Source: Acanthosepion esculentum (taxonomy: Eukaryota; Mollusca; Cephalopoda; Sepiida; Sepiidae). From it: a stretch of 64,000 bases of DNA. Both the position numbers and the translations under genes were made by a program. The number at the start of each line of letters is the position of its first letter. Within the stretch, counting starts at the first letter, position 1. The notes under the pieces are model-generated. The model was not told the origin of the DNA, searched no databases, and saw only the letters and a list, made by a program, of their open reading frames with translations. This document shows positions 49,001-59,885 of the stretch, in pieces. The stretch lies in assembly GCA_964036315.1 (NCBI GenBank), contig OZ038495.1, positions 26,062,190 to 26,126,189 on the forward strand, read 5' to 3'.

Positions 49001-49856
49001 AAAACAATACTGTTTACATGTTATAACTCAAATAAAGCAATTTTTCAGTTCAACTTGCAATAATAATAGTCATGTCTGCATTCATGCTCGCACTAATAAT
49101 AATCTTCTATTACAAAAGCTTAAAAGAAAATTGCATCTACATTGAAATTGGAATTGATTGATTTGATTTTTTATGGCTTATCAAGCCTTTGTGGGTTATT
49201 TAAAGCTGAAATATTTTGGATTCTAAGAACAATAAGTGAGTGTTACATTAACAATTTTTTTTCAGATACATGTCTTACTATTTAACCCATAGCTTGGGAG
49301 ATGAGATTTATTAATTGCTGAATAAAATTATGGAATAATGCTAAAGAAGCAAATTAGATATTTTTATACAAAATATTTAATATTTTGCAGCTATAATGAT
49401 TTTCTGCAGCAATTACTAATTCTTTTTTCCTCATCATCAATATTTTCATACAAAAACAATTTTTCCAGGTTTAATGATATATCTTCAAAAATTATTTGAC
49501 GCTATATTTATGATTTGGGAATAGAACTGCTAAATCTGATTTTTAATTTTAAATGTATTTGGAGTTTGACTAATTACTGTGTAGTTCAACTTTTATTTAT
49601 TTACTTATTTATTTGCAAATAACTATACAAAGGGTACCAAAAACTTTTAGGAATGAAGAAATCCAGATAGTGCCATTCTCACCAAAGAAAATTTCTCCAC
49701 CCTCTCTCTATATATATATATATATCTTCCAGACTATATTTCATTTTGGGCTTAACCCTCATTTTCCTGCTTAGAATTAATGTTTAACCGCCTCACAGCC
49801 CCAGTTTCACAGTTATATATATATATAATCTCAACAAACAGCATTTAGAAAAATTG

Positions 49857-49895
<39 letters not shown>

Positions 49896-50087
49896 CTAAT
49901 TCTAACAGTTGAAATATAATCCTTGAAAATGGCTAAATGTATAGCTGAAAGTGCTCGAATAAAAAGAACATTCAGACAGTTTTTATATAATTTATCATCT
50001 GAAAAGAAAAGCTTTATTAGGTCGCACAGGGAATTGTATAAAAAAAACAAATAAAAGCACCTTGTCAGTCATTTTTAATGAAATGTG

Positions 50088-50164
<77 letters not shown>

Positions 50165-50620
50165 TAGCTGGCCACTTGTATTCGAGGATACTTGTCTACT
50201 AGGGCAGCTAGCCAATCACTATTGCAGACGCTTGCTCAGGCAGATTTGTGTTTGTTCAACACCCAGAGAGCCAACCTGTGGTTTATGCTGCAACTAGGCT
50301 AAGCAGAGCTTAATTACAGTTTCTGGGAGAGAGCGTGTTATCTAGCATGAGCAACAGTCTGAACAAGGCCCGCACACTCACACCCCCAGTCACAATGACT
50401 TGTGATTTCATGCTAGCACAGCTATCAATGACCCCCTAGTGTTCCATCAACCCAATTTCAGTATGGTTTTCAGCCACTTTTCAGAGGTGTCACATGCTGG
50501 GATCACCTCCTCAAGACCAATAACATCAGGAAGTTTCCTTCCAGACAAATCAACTGTGGTTAGATTCAAACCCAGGTCTCATGGTCAGAAAGTGAATGTT
50601 CTAACCACTCAGCCACATGC

Positions 50621-50656
<36 letters not shown>

Positions 50657-53600
50657 ATGATATATAAACTCTATATCAGACAAATAGGTAATATAATTGC
50701 AGAATTAAAAAGTCCTATAAACAAAACTTCTTCAGACTAAATGTTTTTATTGATGTGATTGGGTGAGGGAATAAAATACAAATAAACATTGAGAAAAGTG
50801 TTAATATGAATGGACACTTAACTTTAAATTTCAGATTTCTGGTGGTCAATGTAATCTGGGTGTTTTTTTTTTTTTTGTTAGTATCTTTAATTTTAGCTTG
50901 AAATGTTTCATTTTAAATTATTTTTTTAGCTATAAGTTTTCAAACTGGCACTATGAAAGTGCTTTCATAGATTAGCAGTAAATAGTAATGTCCAGTTTTC
51001 AAAATAAAGTCCCTTTTACTAAATTGTACAAAATGATCAATTTAAAAATTATGTTCAAATTTCATAATTTCACTTATAAATTAAATAAGCAAAAATTTAT
51101 TTCAATACTTTATCATATTTATTAATAACTGTAAGTATTTGTAAAAGAGTAAAATTACTTTTATATATTTTCTCATGTTAATTCTGACAGTAAGTAGAGC
51201 CTCATTAGAAATTGTCTACTTATCCTCTTGATAATTCTTTCAAATTTGATGAGTTGCCTCTGAGATACATTAAAAAAAAAATAAACCAGCTGGTTTAGGC
51301 TGTAAATTTTTGTGTCATGTGTATAACGGGGTTATAGCAAAAATAAGTTGTTTTATAGAGCTATCAATTTTTAAATTGTCTGTACATATTTTTTAAAGAC
51401 TCCATTTCTTATGGATAGGATCAAGCTCGTGAGGAGAAAGACACTTTGAATGCTAATGGCTATATTGAATACACTGGTAGAAAACGGAATCGTCTCTGTC
51501 TCGTCTTGGACTGTCTTATTCCCCACGATTTCAGCAGCAAAACATCTGATCTCATCAACCTTCAGCATTATGTTATCAAAGAAAAAAAGCTTAGTGAGAA
51601 GGAAGCGGTCATCATTTTTGCTGATATTGTCAGAATTGTGGAAAGTTTACATAAGGTGATTTTTTTTTTCTTTTCTCTTTTTTTATGTCTTTATAGATTT
51701 TGTTCTTTGTTTACTCTTAGCAGCTCTTATATTACATCATACCAAACTTTGTTTTCAGTGAATTTCCTATGTAAAAGCCTAGAACCCTTGATATTCCAAA
51801 TTTGATAATATCATGGTAAACATGTCATTTTATACAGCTCTTTGTCTTCCTGAAAATCCTAATGAGATAACACAGCAGTGTTAATATTCCATCATAATCA
51901 AACTGAGTAGATACTTTATCATTTTTTTTATTTTACTTTTTAATTTTCTTTTCTTTCGTTTATCAGAAAAATATTGTCCATAGAGATCTGAAACTAGGAA
52001 ACATAGTGCTGAATAAGAAATCGAGACGAGTGACCATCACCAATTTCTGTCTTGGGAAACATCTGGTTTCAGAGAATGATTTACTCAAGGATCAACGAGG
52101 CAGTCCAGCTTATATCAGCCCTGATGTGCTAAGTGGTGAGTTCAATAGAATGCTGTTATTTCCTTTATAATAATCTGCATTCGCATTTTATATTAACAAA
52201 TGGCTTTTTCTGTTTGACTGACATGTTGGAAAATTTATCAGAAATCAAGAAAATTTTACTTGGTTGTTTAACTAGTTTTATGAGAAATCAAGAGATCATC
52301 TTAGAGTTTCAACTGTCATAGACAACAAATACATTCTGGTATAAAAAGTATTATAAAAAGTATATAGTTCCTATATGACTCAGTCAATTATGTGCCATGC
52401 GTGATACACGCTTAAGCAATCACGTGTCTTTCAATACATGAATTACGAGGCAGATTTTTTTCCCGCAGTAGGATGCCATTTCTTTCTACAGTAGACCAGT
52501 TGCCATCCAAGGCTATAGTACCCGGTTTATCCTGCTATTTATCCATAACTGGAGGGAGAAGAGGATTCATACCTTTCCCAATGGTATTAGCATGTAAGTC
52601 GAGGGTCGGCAACCTGCAGGCCGGATCCGGCCCGTGAAGGCATTTTGACCGGCCCACGAGCCTGATTACCAATGACTCTATTTTTAATAATCTCGGTGCA
52701 CTAAAAATATTAGACTATCAGCCAGTTATCTTTCATGAGACTTATTTTACCAAGTTGCGTTGCCTGCGTTTAATGTCAACTAATGGATACATATTTGTTA
52801 TGACCCTTGGTTACATTAAAAGATAACAGAAGCGAAAGGAAGGATAAATTGAAAGAGCCCAAGGAGGGACTGACATGCAAGGTAGCAGAAATCTAAAGAC
52901 AGTTAAACATACTCGCATCATGCCTCATGAATGTGTGGATGATACCGCATGTGTACGTACGTAAGTGTATATGTTTGCAACTATTTGTACTCGTATGTAT
53001 GGGTATATGTGCTTCGTTTTTGTTTGGTGTGTGTGTGTGTGTGGTTCGTTTGTGGAACAATTTTCAATAACAGTTTCAAACCTACATGTCATAATTTCAT
53101 CCATTTCACTTCAGTTTAATTTTTTTCACTTTGAAGTATTTTGACGTTCCTTGAGGAAAAGTAATTTTTGTTAGGTGTTTTTTAATTTTAGATTTTCTTT
53201 TGTTTTTCTGATTTCTCAATGTTTATTTTCATTATGGTTTTAAATATTTAGGTTGACAGGGGTCTGCATATGTAATTTTCCTTAATGGCATCGTCTGGCC
53301 CGCGACCCGTCATTATAACACGATCCGGCCCGTGGGGTCGAATGAGTTGCCGACCCCTGATGTAAGTGAATGTAATGGATCCAACTGGAATTCGAACTCG
53401 GCTCTCCGATTCCTCAATCCAAGCTGCTATCCATTACTCCACCATGCCCAAGCCCCTTAAATATTTTTTATTTTACTTAGATAAATTTTAATTACTTCAG
53501 TTTTTAAAGAATTTCTTTCTAAGTAAACTGACATCTGATTGTTTAAAGAAAACTTCAAAAATAACTGACATGGTTGCTACATTAGGGGATGGTACTCTGG

Positions 53601-56600
53601 CTTTATCAACAGTGCAAAAGTGGGCAGCTGAATTTAGGAGGAGAGGGAGAGTCTTGAAGATGACCCAAGATTTGGATGTCCTGTAACTCGCACCACTGAG
53701 GAAAACATTGATCATGCTCACCACATGGTGATGGATGACAGTTGAGTAACTATAAATCAAATAACCAATATTATTAGCTAGTTTCTTTGAAAATTTCCTA
53801 ACCCAGTATGAGGGGGGGGTCTTATTTCATTAGGACAATGCTCCAGCAAACAATTCCTTAGTTTTAATAGCTGCTCTGCATGACTGGTTTCAAACTGGTT
53901 GATCGCTCTCCCTATTCCCCTAATTTGGCTCCATCTGATTATTATTTGTCCTCCAAAATGAAAAAAAAAAAACTGTTGGCTGGGAACCAGTATCACAGTA
54001 GTGATGATTTCATATCTGCTATAGATGACTTTTTTGACCCACAGGAGGAAAGCTTCTTCACCAATGTGATCCTAACACTGCAACACTGATGGGAGAAATG
54101 TGTTGAAAAATAAACCTCATATGGTCACAATCCATGAGAATATCTTAGTCTATGAATTTTTCAGCTGATCCTTATATCGTGAATATCATTATTATTATTA
54201 TCATCATTAATGTCATTATTATATCCTCTTTTCAGGAAAACCCTACCTTGGTAAACCAAGTGACATGTGGGCTCTCGGTGTAGTTTTGTTCACCATGATT
54301 TATGGTCAGTTCCCATTCTATGACAGTGCACCACAAGAATTATTCCGAAAAATCAAAGTAGCTGAATACAGTATCCCACCGTAAGAATACATTTTTTACA
54401 TCCTATAAGCTTCAACATTTTAGTATGACATGTACACTACAGTTCAAAAGTTTTAGGCCACCCCTGGTAATTTTTTAAATTGGCCCAAAAAGTAGTTGTT
54501 TTGTACTTTAAATAAGAGAAAATTATTATACATAGTTAAAAAAAAAAGTGAGACATGATTTTCTTATTAGAAATTTTATGACAAAAAGAAAAGCATTTTG
54601 TAATTTTGCTCTCGTCAAAATATCCCCCTTTAGCCTTGATTACTGCAGCACAAATTTTTGGCATTCGTTGCAAAAGTTTCTCAAAATATAAGTTTGATAA
54701 TTAATTCCATTCCTCTTTCAATTACTCTAAGAGCTCTTTTTCAATTTTTTTGGTTGGAAAGGTTTTACTCTACTGTCAAGTTCATCCCATGCTAATTCTG
54801 GACGTGGCTTCAAACTTTTGGACTGTAGTGTATGTTTGAAAATGTTATAGCTGTTCCCAAAAGACTGTCATTTGAATTGTATAATTTAGCATGAATAACT
54901 GGAATGAGACCTGTAAAACTGCTTTGGTTTTTTGTAAAAGCCTTTTGGAATGCATAGAATTATTATTTTAATTGTTCAAGTTTTTCCTGTAGCTGAAATT
55001 GGTCATGTAAGAAAATTTGGAGCGATTGTGACTTGTTTAGGATAAACTCAGATTTACCTGACAATCTTCAAGATGTAAGCGATCATAGGTCTCCACAACT
55101 TTCCTATCTTTTGTAGCTTTTAGTAAGATTTTTTTTAAGCCTTGTTTTTTTGTCTTAGGTCCCATTCATCTGTGTGAAGATTGTCCAGTATTCGCTGCCA
55201 TATAGGACTGATATTACAAAACAGTTCAGCACTGTTTTTAACAAAATTTCTCTGTATACTTATCTTTAGCTTTTGGAAGGCATCTTTCACTATTCCAATG
55301 CACCTCTTGGATTTCAGAGTTACATTTTCTGCCCCCTCTTAAAACGCTCCCTAGATATTTAAATTTTCATACTTGCTTTATTTTGGTATCTCCAATTTGT
55401 ACTTCACATGTTGCACTGTTCCTCTTACTGACAACCATACATTCTGTCTTCTTACAATTGATGTTTAATTATTTCTTCTTGCATTTCTTTTCTCGTCTTT
55501 AAGAGTTCTTGCGGCTTCTTTTCTGTGTCTGCCATCAACACTGTGTTATCTGCATATCGTATGTCTTTAAGATTACATCCAACAGTAATAAATCTTGGTA
55601 GGACTTGTAGTTCTCTCAGGATTGCCTTGCTGTAAAGGTTGAATAAGTCTGATGAGAAGACACATCCTTGTCTTATGTTCCTTTCTACTTTTGTGTATCA
55701 AACGGAATTCATTTTCTATCTATATGCAGGCTGTTTGCTCTCAGTATAAGTTCTGGATTGTTCCAGTATATTTCACAAATAAATCAAGATTAACTAGCAG
55801 TTCAAATAGTTCTTTGTGTTGTATCTTATCAAGCATGTTTGCATAATAAAACATGGATATATATCTTTTTGCATTTTTATTGCTCTTTAAGAATAATCAA
55901 AATGTTTATGGGCATGGGGAAGTCAAAGAGGAGAAACAAAAAAACAAATTGACTAAAAGATTTAGAAATACAGTTTTATACTTTTTTTTATCTCGGCATC
56001 AAATGTGGGAACAACCACCTCCTAGTGATAGGTAATCTCAGAATAAATATGGAAATTAAAGAAAGTCAAAGCAGCATCCAAATTATCTGGCAATGCTTGT
56101 ATATAATTCTTTTCTGCCTAGTTTTGTGACTATTTTGTAATTCCAATTTGACTTTTATATTTTTTTCTGTTTGATTTAGTGATACACAAGTGTCTGAAAA
56201 TACCATCAAAGTTATAAGAGAATTGCTCATTCTTGATCCTAAAACCAGACTCACCGCTTCACAAGTTCTCACCTCATTAGCCACCATCATTGGACAGTGG
56301 TAAGTTGTTGACTTCTCCCATCCTAGTGATGCCTTACACTTTTTTTTCCTTTTTATTTGGCCTCCTGCTATAATCAAAATTTATGCTCCTCTGTAACAAA
56401 ACTTATAAGATTCAACTTCTGCTGATTTTTTTTTTTTTTTTTGTTTTGTTTACCTTGATGTCTTTAAACCAATCTTTTGTTTTCACAATTATTCTCAAAC
56501 ATTACTGGTCTCTTGATTGTCATTTATTATAATAGTTTATAGTTACGTTGTTCTGGAATTGTCATCAATGGTCAACTGAACTGGCTTTGTTTCAATGACT

Positions 56601-57021
56601 TTTGTTTTGTAATTATTAGTTACTTTGTTCAATAAATGATTTCTTATTTAAAAAAAAAAAGTAAATAAATAAAAAATTTATAATAGAACTGACCTTTCAC
56701 AGACAATACAGTATGACTAACAGCAAAATCTTGCTTTGATGTGCAGTAAAGAAATCAATCTGAAGCATTATTTTAATCTCTTTTTCAGTTAAGAGGTATT
56801 CAGTTGTTAATTGAGTCAGATCATTTGCATGAATAAAAAATTGTTATAATGACCAAAAATGCATTATATTAAATCAGACATTTTTGAATACTTGAAATAA
56901 TGTATCATTTCAGCAAAAAATATGTATTTATAACATTTTATTTTAATATTTGCTCCGAATATAAAATTGAAATAAATATAAATTTATTTAATAACTAAAG
57001 TGTGAATGAATTTTTGAGACA

Positions 57022-57055
<34 letters not shown>

Positions 57056-57226
57056 GTCAACACTCTATTTCATGCTAGATGCAATCATCAGGCCTGACGA
57101 TTGCATCTAGCATAAAACAGACTCGCCTCTAAGTGTTGACTTCTATGTTCACTTTTATATTTACACATGCTCTATCTCTGAGCACTTTATCCCATAAATA
57201 TAGCACATCTTAAGACTATATTTCTT

Positions 57227-57258
<32 letters not shown>

Positions 57259-59885
57259 TAGTCAACAACAAAATTATTTGTACATCCATCAATTTTTAAT
57301 ATTTTTATCCATTTCTCAGAATCTAATGCTTGTATGATGCCAGGTTTTTTTATATGTTAATAAGTACAAAAAAAAAGGAATATAAAACTCAATTTTCAGA
57401 ACAATAGGTTAAATACAACAAATTTGACAGGTGACTTATGCAAAATAGGAAAAGACAAAATTATTCATACAGTATGAAAATAGAAAAAATTCAACAATTT
57501 TCACAATATTAATAGTCGATATCATGGCCTCTCATCTTTATAACTTGCTGCAATTGTTTTCTAAAATTTTTGATGAGATTTGAACAAGTCTTTTCTGAGA
57601 TTTTCTTCCATTCTTCAATGGTTACACGTTCTAATTTCTCAAGTTTTTTTTTGGTGACTGACAATTTATTCGAACTTTCAATTCTTGCCATAGATTTTCA
57701 ATAGGATTCAAGTCAGGACTCATTGAAGGACATGACAGAACAGTAGTCTTCTTTTTCTGAAGCTACACAGTCACTAATTTAGACGTATATTTGGGATCAT
57801 TATCTTGCTGGAAAGTGAATTGCTGACTTAGATGAAGATTTGATAGCTGTAGATTTTCATCCAGAATTTTGATATAGTCTGCAGATTTCATTATTCCTCT
57901 TACTGCAATTAATTGTCCAGTCCCCCTTGAGCTAAAACAACCCCAAAACATCATCGAGCCACCTCCATGTTTTAATGTTGCCACTGTGTTCTTTGGGAGG
58001 AAAGCCACACCTTTCTTATGCCAAATCTTCTGTATATCATTATGTCCAAAAAGCTCAATTTTTGTTTCATCACTCCATAGTACTTGTTCCCAAAAATTAA
58101 TTTCTTTGTCCAAGAACGTTTTGGCAAAATTAAACCAAGCAACGATGTGACATGGTTTGTGAAGAGGTGTTCATCGTGGTTGGTTTCCCTGCAACCCATT
58201 TCTATTTAAACAACGTTGTATTGTGCGAGTACTTACGCTGATACCCATTGTATCCAAACTTTTGGCAATGCCTTTCAAAACAACTCTTGGGTTTATATTA
58301 ACTTCGCGACACAGTTTTCATGAAGTTCTCTGTGACAATTTGGGTTTTCTTCCACACCCAGGCAAATTCTCTATCATGCCAAACTGTTTAAACATTTTTA
58401 TAACAGACAGTATCGTAGATCTATGGATAGCTAACCAGTTTGAAATAGTGCTGTAACTATTTCCTGACTTGTGTAAGTTAATAATTCTCTTTCTCAAGTC
58501 AACACTAAGCTCCTTTGTCTTCCCCATCATGTTGTTAACATAAGAATAACAATGGTGACACTCTATGCACCACGTGATGTTCTTTTCTGCAATTATCACA
58601 AATATTCTACTGAATAAATAACCTAGAACGCTTCACCAATAAAATAATTATGTAAATTACTTGTACTTACATGAATCAATCAATTTAAAACAATATTTTC
58701 TACTGTATGAATAATTTTGTCTTTTCCTGTTTTGCATAATTTCATCTGACAAATTTGTTGTATTTAACATGTTGTACTAAAAATTGAGTTTTATATTCCT
58801 TTTTTTTGTACTTATTAACATAAAATACCTGGCATTATACAGGCATTAGATTCTGAGGAATGGATAAAAATATTCAAAATTTATAGGCGTACAAATAATT
58901 TCATTATTGACTTTGTGTACACACACACACACACACAAGATTATAAATTATACTAACACTGCTTAACAAGTCAAATGCAAATGAAGCCTGCTTAACCAGT
59001 GAAAATCAAACACTAAAATAAAAATACCAGAATTACTTTTTTTTTCTCTCCATATCTTATTCTCTGATGAAGCTTTAATAAAAGTGAATCATGTGAGATT
59101 GATAAACGTTTCCTATTGTCTCTTATCTTGTCATGCAAGATGCCTCCCTGAAATTAAACAATACTCTTTCTAAATATAAAAAGACTGATATTTCTTTAAT
59201 AATATTCTGTTGTTAACAGGCTGCATTATTTGAGGCTAATAATCTAACATACTTCTTGTTGCCATATCAATGGAATGTCTCATTAATGCGTATGAGATAT
59301 CAGGTTGCTAATACATTGCTTTTTATTTTGTGTTAACTTTCTTTGAATGTTTTTTTATACTTTCTGATTTAAAAAGCAGAATTCTCTTCTACATAGAACA
59401 ACAGTTACTTTTATAGATAAAAATCCTAGATGACTTCTGAACAAAGTATAACCAATGCAATGGCATAACTTGAGTATTGTTATCGTTTTTCTTCCACTGC
59501 AGGTAAATTAGTATATATAATAAAAGTTCAAATATAAAATCATTAGGATAAAATGAGAAATGAATCAATTTATGAAAACATTAACTTGATATCAATTCAA
59601 TAATAGAAAAAATATTTAAATGTCACAAAAAAAAATTTACAACAAAGTAGTAATCTGCTTCTTTTTTTTTTTTCTTTTTTTAAACTCTGCATTAGGCGGG
59701 CCAAATCCAGCCGAAATCTTCCATTCCAAACTGTACCTGACATTGATGATGAAATCCCAAAGCCAGAATGGGAACCAAATTCCTGGCAAGTTGCTACAAC
59801 ACAAGTCCCCCAAAGACCAGTTCAGACACCAACCCCTGAGCAGAGTGAAGTGGATAACATCAGCGATGCCTTTATTGCTTTCTGA
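42861..59885 (+). CDS. STK40: serine/threonine-protein kinase 40 (pseudokinase)
   Basis: Eight coding exons: 42861-43014, 43206-43291, 47453-47587, 51419-51655, 51967-52135, 54236-54380, 56180-56299 and 59696-59885, together 1236 nt for 411 aa; all phases join. Typical STK40 segments are [84 protein letters not shown] and [17 protein letters not shown] is intact (residues 209-211), but DFG is replaced by NFC (230-232) and APE by SPD, and the glycine loop is poor, in line with the family being a pseudokinase scaffold. VPDIDD (362-367) resembles the VP(D/E) degron by which vertebrate STK40 binds the COP1 ubiquitin ligase. In vertebrates STK40 (SHIK) dampens NF-kB and p53 transcription; function here is inferred. 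The C-terminus is about 25 residues shorter than in vertebrates. Confidence 0.95.
43206..43291 (+). CDS. STK40: STK40 exon 2
   Basis: The acceptor is tttttactag and the donor aaaa|gtaagt. It encodes [20 protein letters not shown] and NEFYTLK; Lys80 stands at the position of the kinase VAIK lysine. Confidence 0.93.
44939..45909 (+). pseudogene. gypsy-like integrase
   Basis: Covers the HHCC zinc finger ([30 protein letters not shown]), the core with first Asp ([20 protein letters not shown]), a broken [11 protein letters not shown] block at 45330, and the Glu block [22 protein letters not shown]-terminal part follows ([36 protein letters not shown]). A stop and frame change at about 45325 separate the two halves. 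Confidence 0.75.
46376..46425 (-). repeat. eroded copy of the Penelope-like arm
   Basis: On the minus strand GGAGAGTAGAACAGCTGAAAC and caaagatgaagatag align with the arms at 39 kb (ggagcgtacaacggccgaaac ... caaagatgaggacaatag). It is short and diverged. Confidence 0.4.
46921..47480 (+). repeat. 140-bp tandem array duplicating the exon 3 splice acceptor
   Basis: Unit starts at 46921, 47061, 47201 and 47341, an exact 140-bp step. Each unit holds ATGAGATATACTTGCACTAT, a T tract, catatatatttaac, and tttttgatttag followed by ATCCTAACATTAGAGGA, the first bases of STK40 exon 3. The fourth unit runs into the real exon; the other three join back to intron sequence through tttcattgtc. Sequence differences between units are almost limited to the T tract, so the amplification is young or homogenised. 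Confidence 0.97.
47453..47587 (+). CDS. STK40: STK40 exon 3
   Basis: The acceptor is tttttgatttag after a long T tract and the donor aag|gtaaga. It encodes [19 protein letters not shown] and [20 protein letters not shown]. This acceptor and the first about 25 nt of the exon are present in three extra tandem copies upstream. Confidence 0.95.
47880..48930 (+). mobile_element. RTE-like LINE, 5'-truncated, RT domain
   Basis: The plus frame 47919-48434 reads [58 protein letters not shown] (catalytic YADD) and [17 protein letters not shown], then [15 protein letters not shown]. After stops it continues with [15 protein letters not shown] and [13 protein letters not shown]. These motifs fit the endonuclease-RT family often mislabelled craniofacial development protein 2-like. 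It lies in STK40 intron 3 in the gene's sense and is related to 55060-55830. Confidence 0.8.
50091..50162. repeat. (AT)n microsatellite
   Basis: About 36 uninterrupted AT units in STK40 intron 3, at the tail end of the inverted SINE that follows; a second array (50623-50651) abuts its head. Another lies at 49866-49891. Confidence 0.95.
50163..50625 (-). repeat. long tRNA-derived SINE
   Basis: The minus-strand head has an A box TGGCTGAGTGG (50615-50605) and a B box GGGTTTGAATCT (50573-50562) in a tRNA-like context (GGGCATGTGGCTGAGTGG). The body is about 400 bp with a central conserved-looking domain. Length and head fit cephalopod tRNA SINEs with a shared central domain; that assignment is from memory of the family type. 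Both ends abut AT arrays. Confidence 0.65.
51419..51655 (+). CDS. STK40: STK40 exon 4
   Basis: The acceptor is ttatggatag and the donor aag|gtgatt. It encodes [18 protein letters not shown], then [20 protein letters not shown] (hinge) and [19 protein letters not shown]. Confidence 0.93.
51967..52135 (+). CDS. STK40: STK40 exon 5
   Basis: The acceptor is tttatcag and the donor g|gtgagt. It encodes the catalytic loop [12 protein letters not shown], the degenerate TNFCLGKHL at the DFG site and the [14 protein letters not shown] activation-segment end. Confidence 0.96.
52377..53459 (-). repeat. octopus OR-type SINE split by a hAT element
   Basis: Reverse complement copy of the SINE at 10327-10632: the tail part is 52377-52599 and the tRNA-like head 53360-53459 (ccattactcca A box and GAGTTCGAATTCC B box on the minus strand). 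The two parts become continuous when 52600-53367 is removed. It lies in STK40 intron 5, antisense to the gene. Confidence 0.85.
52600..53359. mobile_element. non-autonomous hAT element in the SINE
   Basis: Begins CGAGGGTCGGCAACCTGCAGG and on the other strand begins CAGGGGTCGGCAACTCATTCG, so the terminal inverted repeats match with two changes in the outer bases. The 8-bp target duplication ATGTAAGT is exact (52592-52599 and 53360-53367). Sub-terminal GGCCGGATC blocks recur at both ends. No transposase was recognised in its 760 bp. Confidence 0.92.
53510..54170 (+). pseudogene. internally deleted mariner (SETMAR-type) transposase
   Basis: The N-terminal helix-turn-helix part reads [30 protein letters not shown], and HHMVMDD; then a jump at about 53770-53815 leads to [20 protein letters not shown] [23 protein letters not shown] (catalytic region SPDLAPSDY) and [19 protein letters not shown]. 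The middle of the transposase is deleted and several frame breaks are present. The right end is near ...gaatttttcagctgatcctta at 54170. Confidence 0.8.
54236..54380 (+). CDS. STK40: STK40 exon 6
   Basis: The acceptor is ctcttttcag and the donor cc|gtaaga. It encodes the C-lobe helix [20 protein letters not shown] (DxWxLG motif) and [16 protein letters not shown]. Confidence 0.96.
54435..54830 (-). mobile_element. Tc1-type MITE with transposase tail
   Basis: The ends are CACTACAGTTCAAAAGTTTT and, on the other strand, CACTACAGTCCAAAAGTTTG, flanked by TA at 54433-54434 and 54831-54832. The inside reads on the minus strand as the C-terminal end of a Tc1 transposase ([32 protein letters not shown]). 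The rest is deleted. It is in STK40 intron 6, 54 bp from the exon 6 donor. Confidence 0.88.
55060..55830 (-). pseudogene. RTE-like LINE RT fragment
   Basis: The minus strand reads [60 protein letters not shown] (YADD changed to YADN), then a broken 3' part with [19 protein letters not shown] and [10 protein letters not shown]. It is the same family as 47880-48930 but older and in opposite orientation. Confidence 0.75.
56180..56299 (+). CDS. STK40: STK40 exon 7
   Basis: The acceptor is gtttgatttag and the donor tg|gtaagt. It encodes [20 protein letters not shown] and [20 protein letters not shown], the end of the kinase fold with the conserved RLTA motif. Confidence 0.95.
57051..57145. repeat. 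hairpin with ribozyme-like core
   Basis: The outer arms tagaagtcaacact and agtgttgacttcta are exact inverses, and the inner arms ATGCTAGATGCAATC and GATTGCATCTAGCAT are exact inverses around atcaggcctgac. On the minus strand CTGATGA, a TTGCATCTAGCAT loop and GAAA follow each other. It is flanked by an AT array and resembles the terminal part of Penelope-like elements. Confidence 0.75.
57260..58915 (-). mobile_element. Tc1 transposon with about 210-bp terminal inverted repeats
   Basis: The segments 57263-57480 and 58700-58913 are inverse copies (AGTCAACAACAAAATTATTTG... against AGTCAATAATGAAATTATTTG...; tactgtatgaataattttgtc at the inner ends). Between them lies a minus-strand transposase. 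It is inserted in an AT-rich stretch of STK40 intron 7, between AT and AC microsatellites. Arms differ by several bases and short indels. Confidence 0.9.
57515..58530 (-). pseudogene. Tc1 (DD34E) transposase pseudogene
   Basis: Starts at 58527 with [20 protein letters not shown] and a paired-type helix-turn-helix ([20 protein letters not shown]), then the GCGRKPKL hook. The catalytic triad residues are visible: [26 protein letters not shown], and [16 protein letters not shown] with the DD34E spacing. In-frame stops follow RTS (58317), NQPR (about 58170) and VTV (57760), and a frameshift lies near 57665, so the protein is not made whole. Confidence 0.9.
59696..59885 (+). CDS. STK40: STK40 exon 8 (terminal)
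   Basis: The acceptor is actctgcattag. It encodes [20 protein letters not shown], a Pro/Gln-rich tail, and ends NISDAFIAF followed by TGA. The tail is shorter than and unlike the vertebrate C-terminus after VPDIDD; an alternative last exon cannot be excluded. Confidence 0.9.

Noticed and set aside
50562..50620. tRNA gene on the minus strand
   Set aside because: A and B boxes are present but no complete cloverleaf or anticodon arm is formed and a long non-tRNA body follows; it is a SINE head. The same holds for 9192, 10332, 39325 and 53440.
55652..56035. Small plus-strand frames in STK40 intron 6
   Set aside because: They overlap the antisense side of an RTE-like LINE fragment or intronic AT-rich DNA and have no conserved features.
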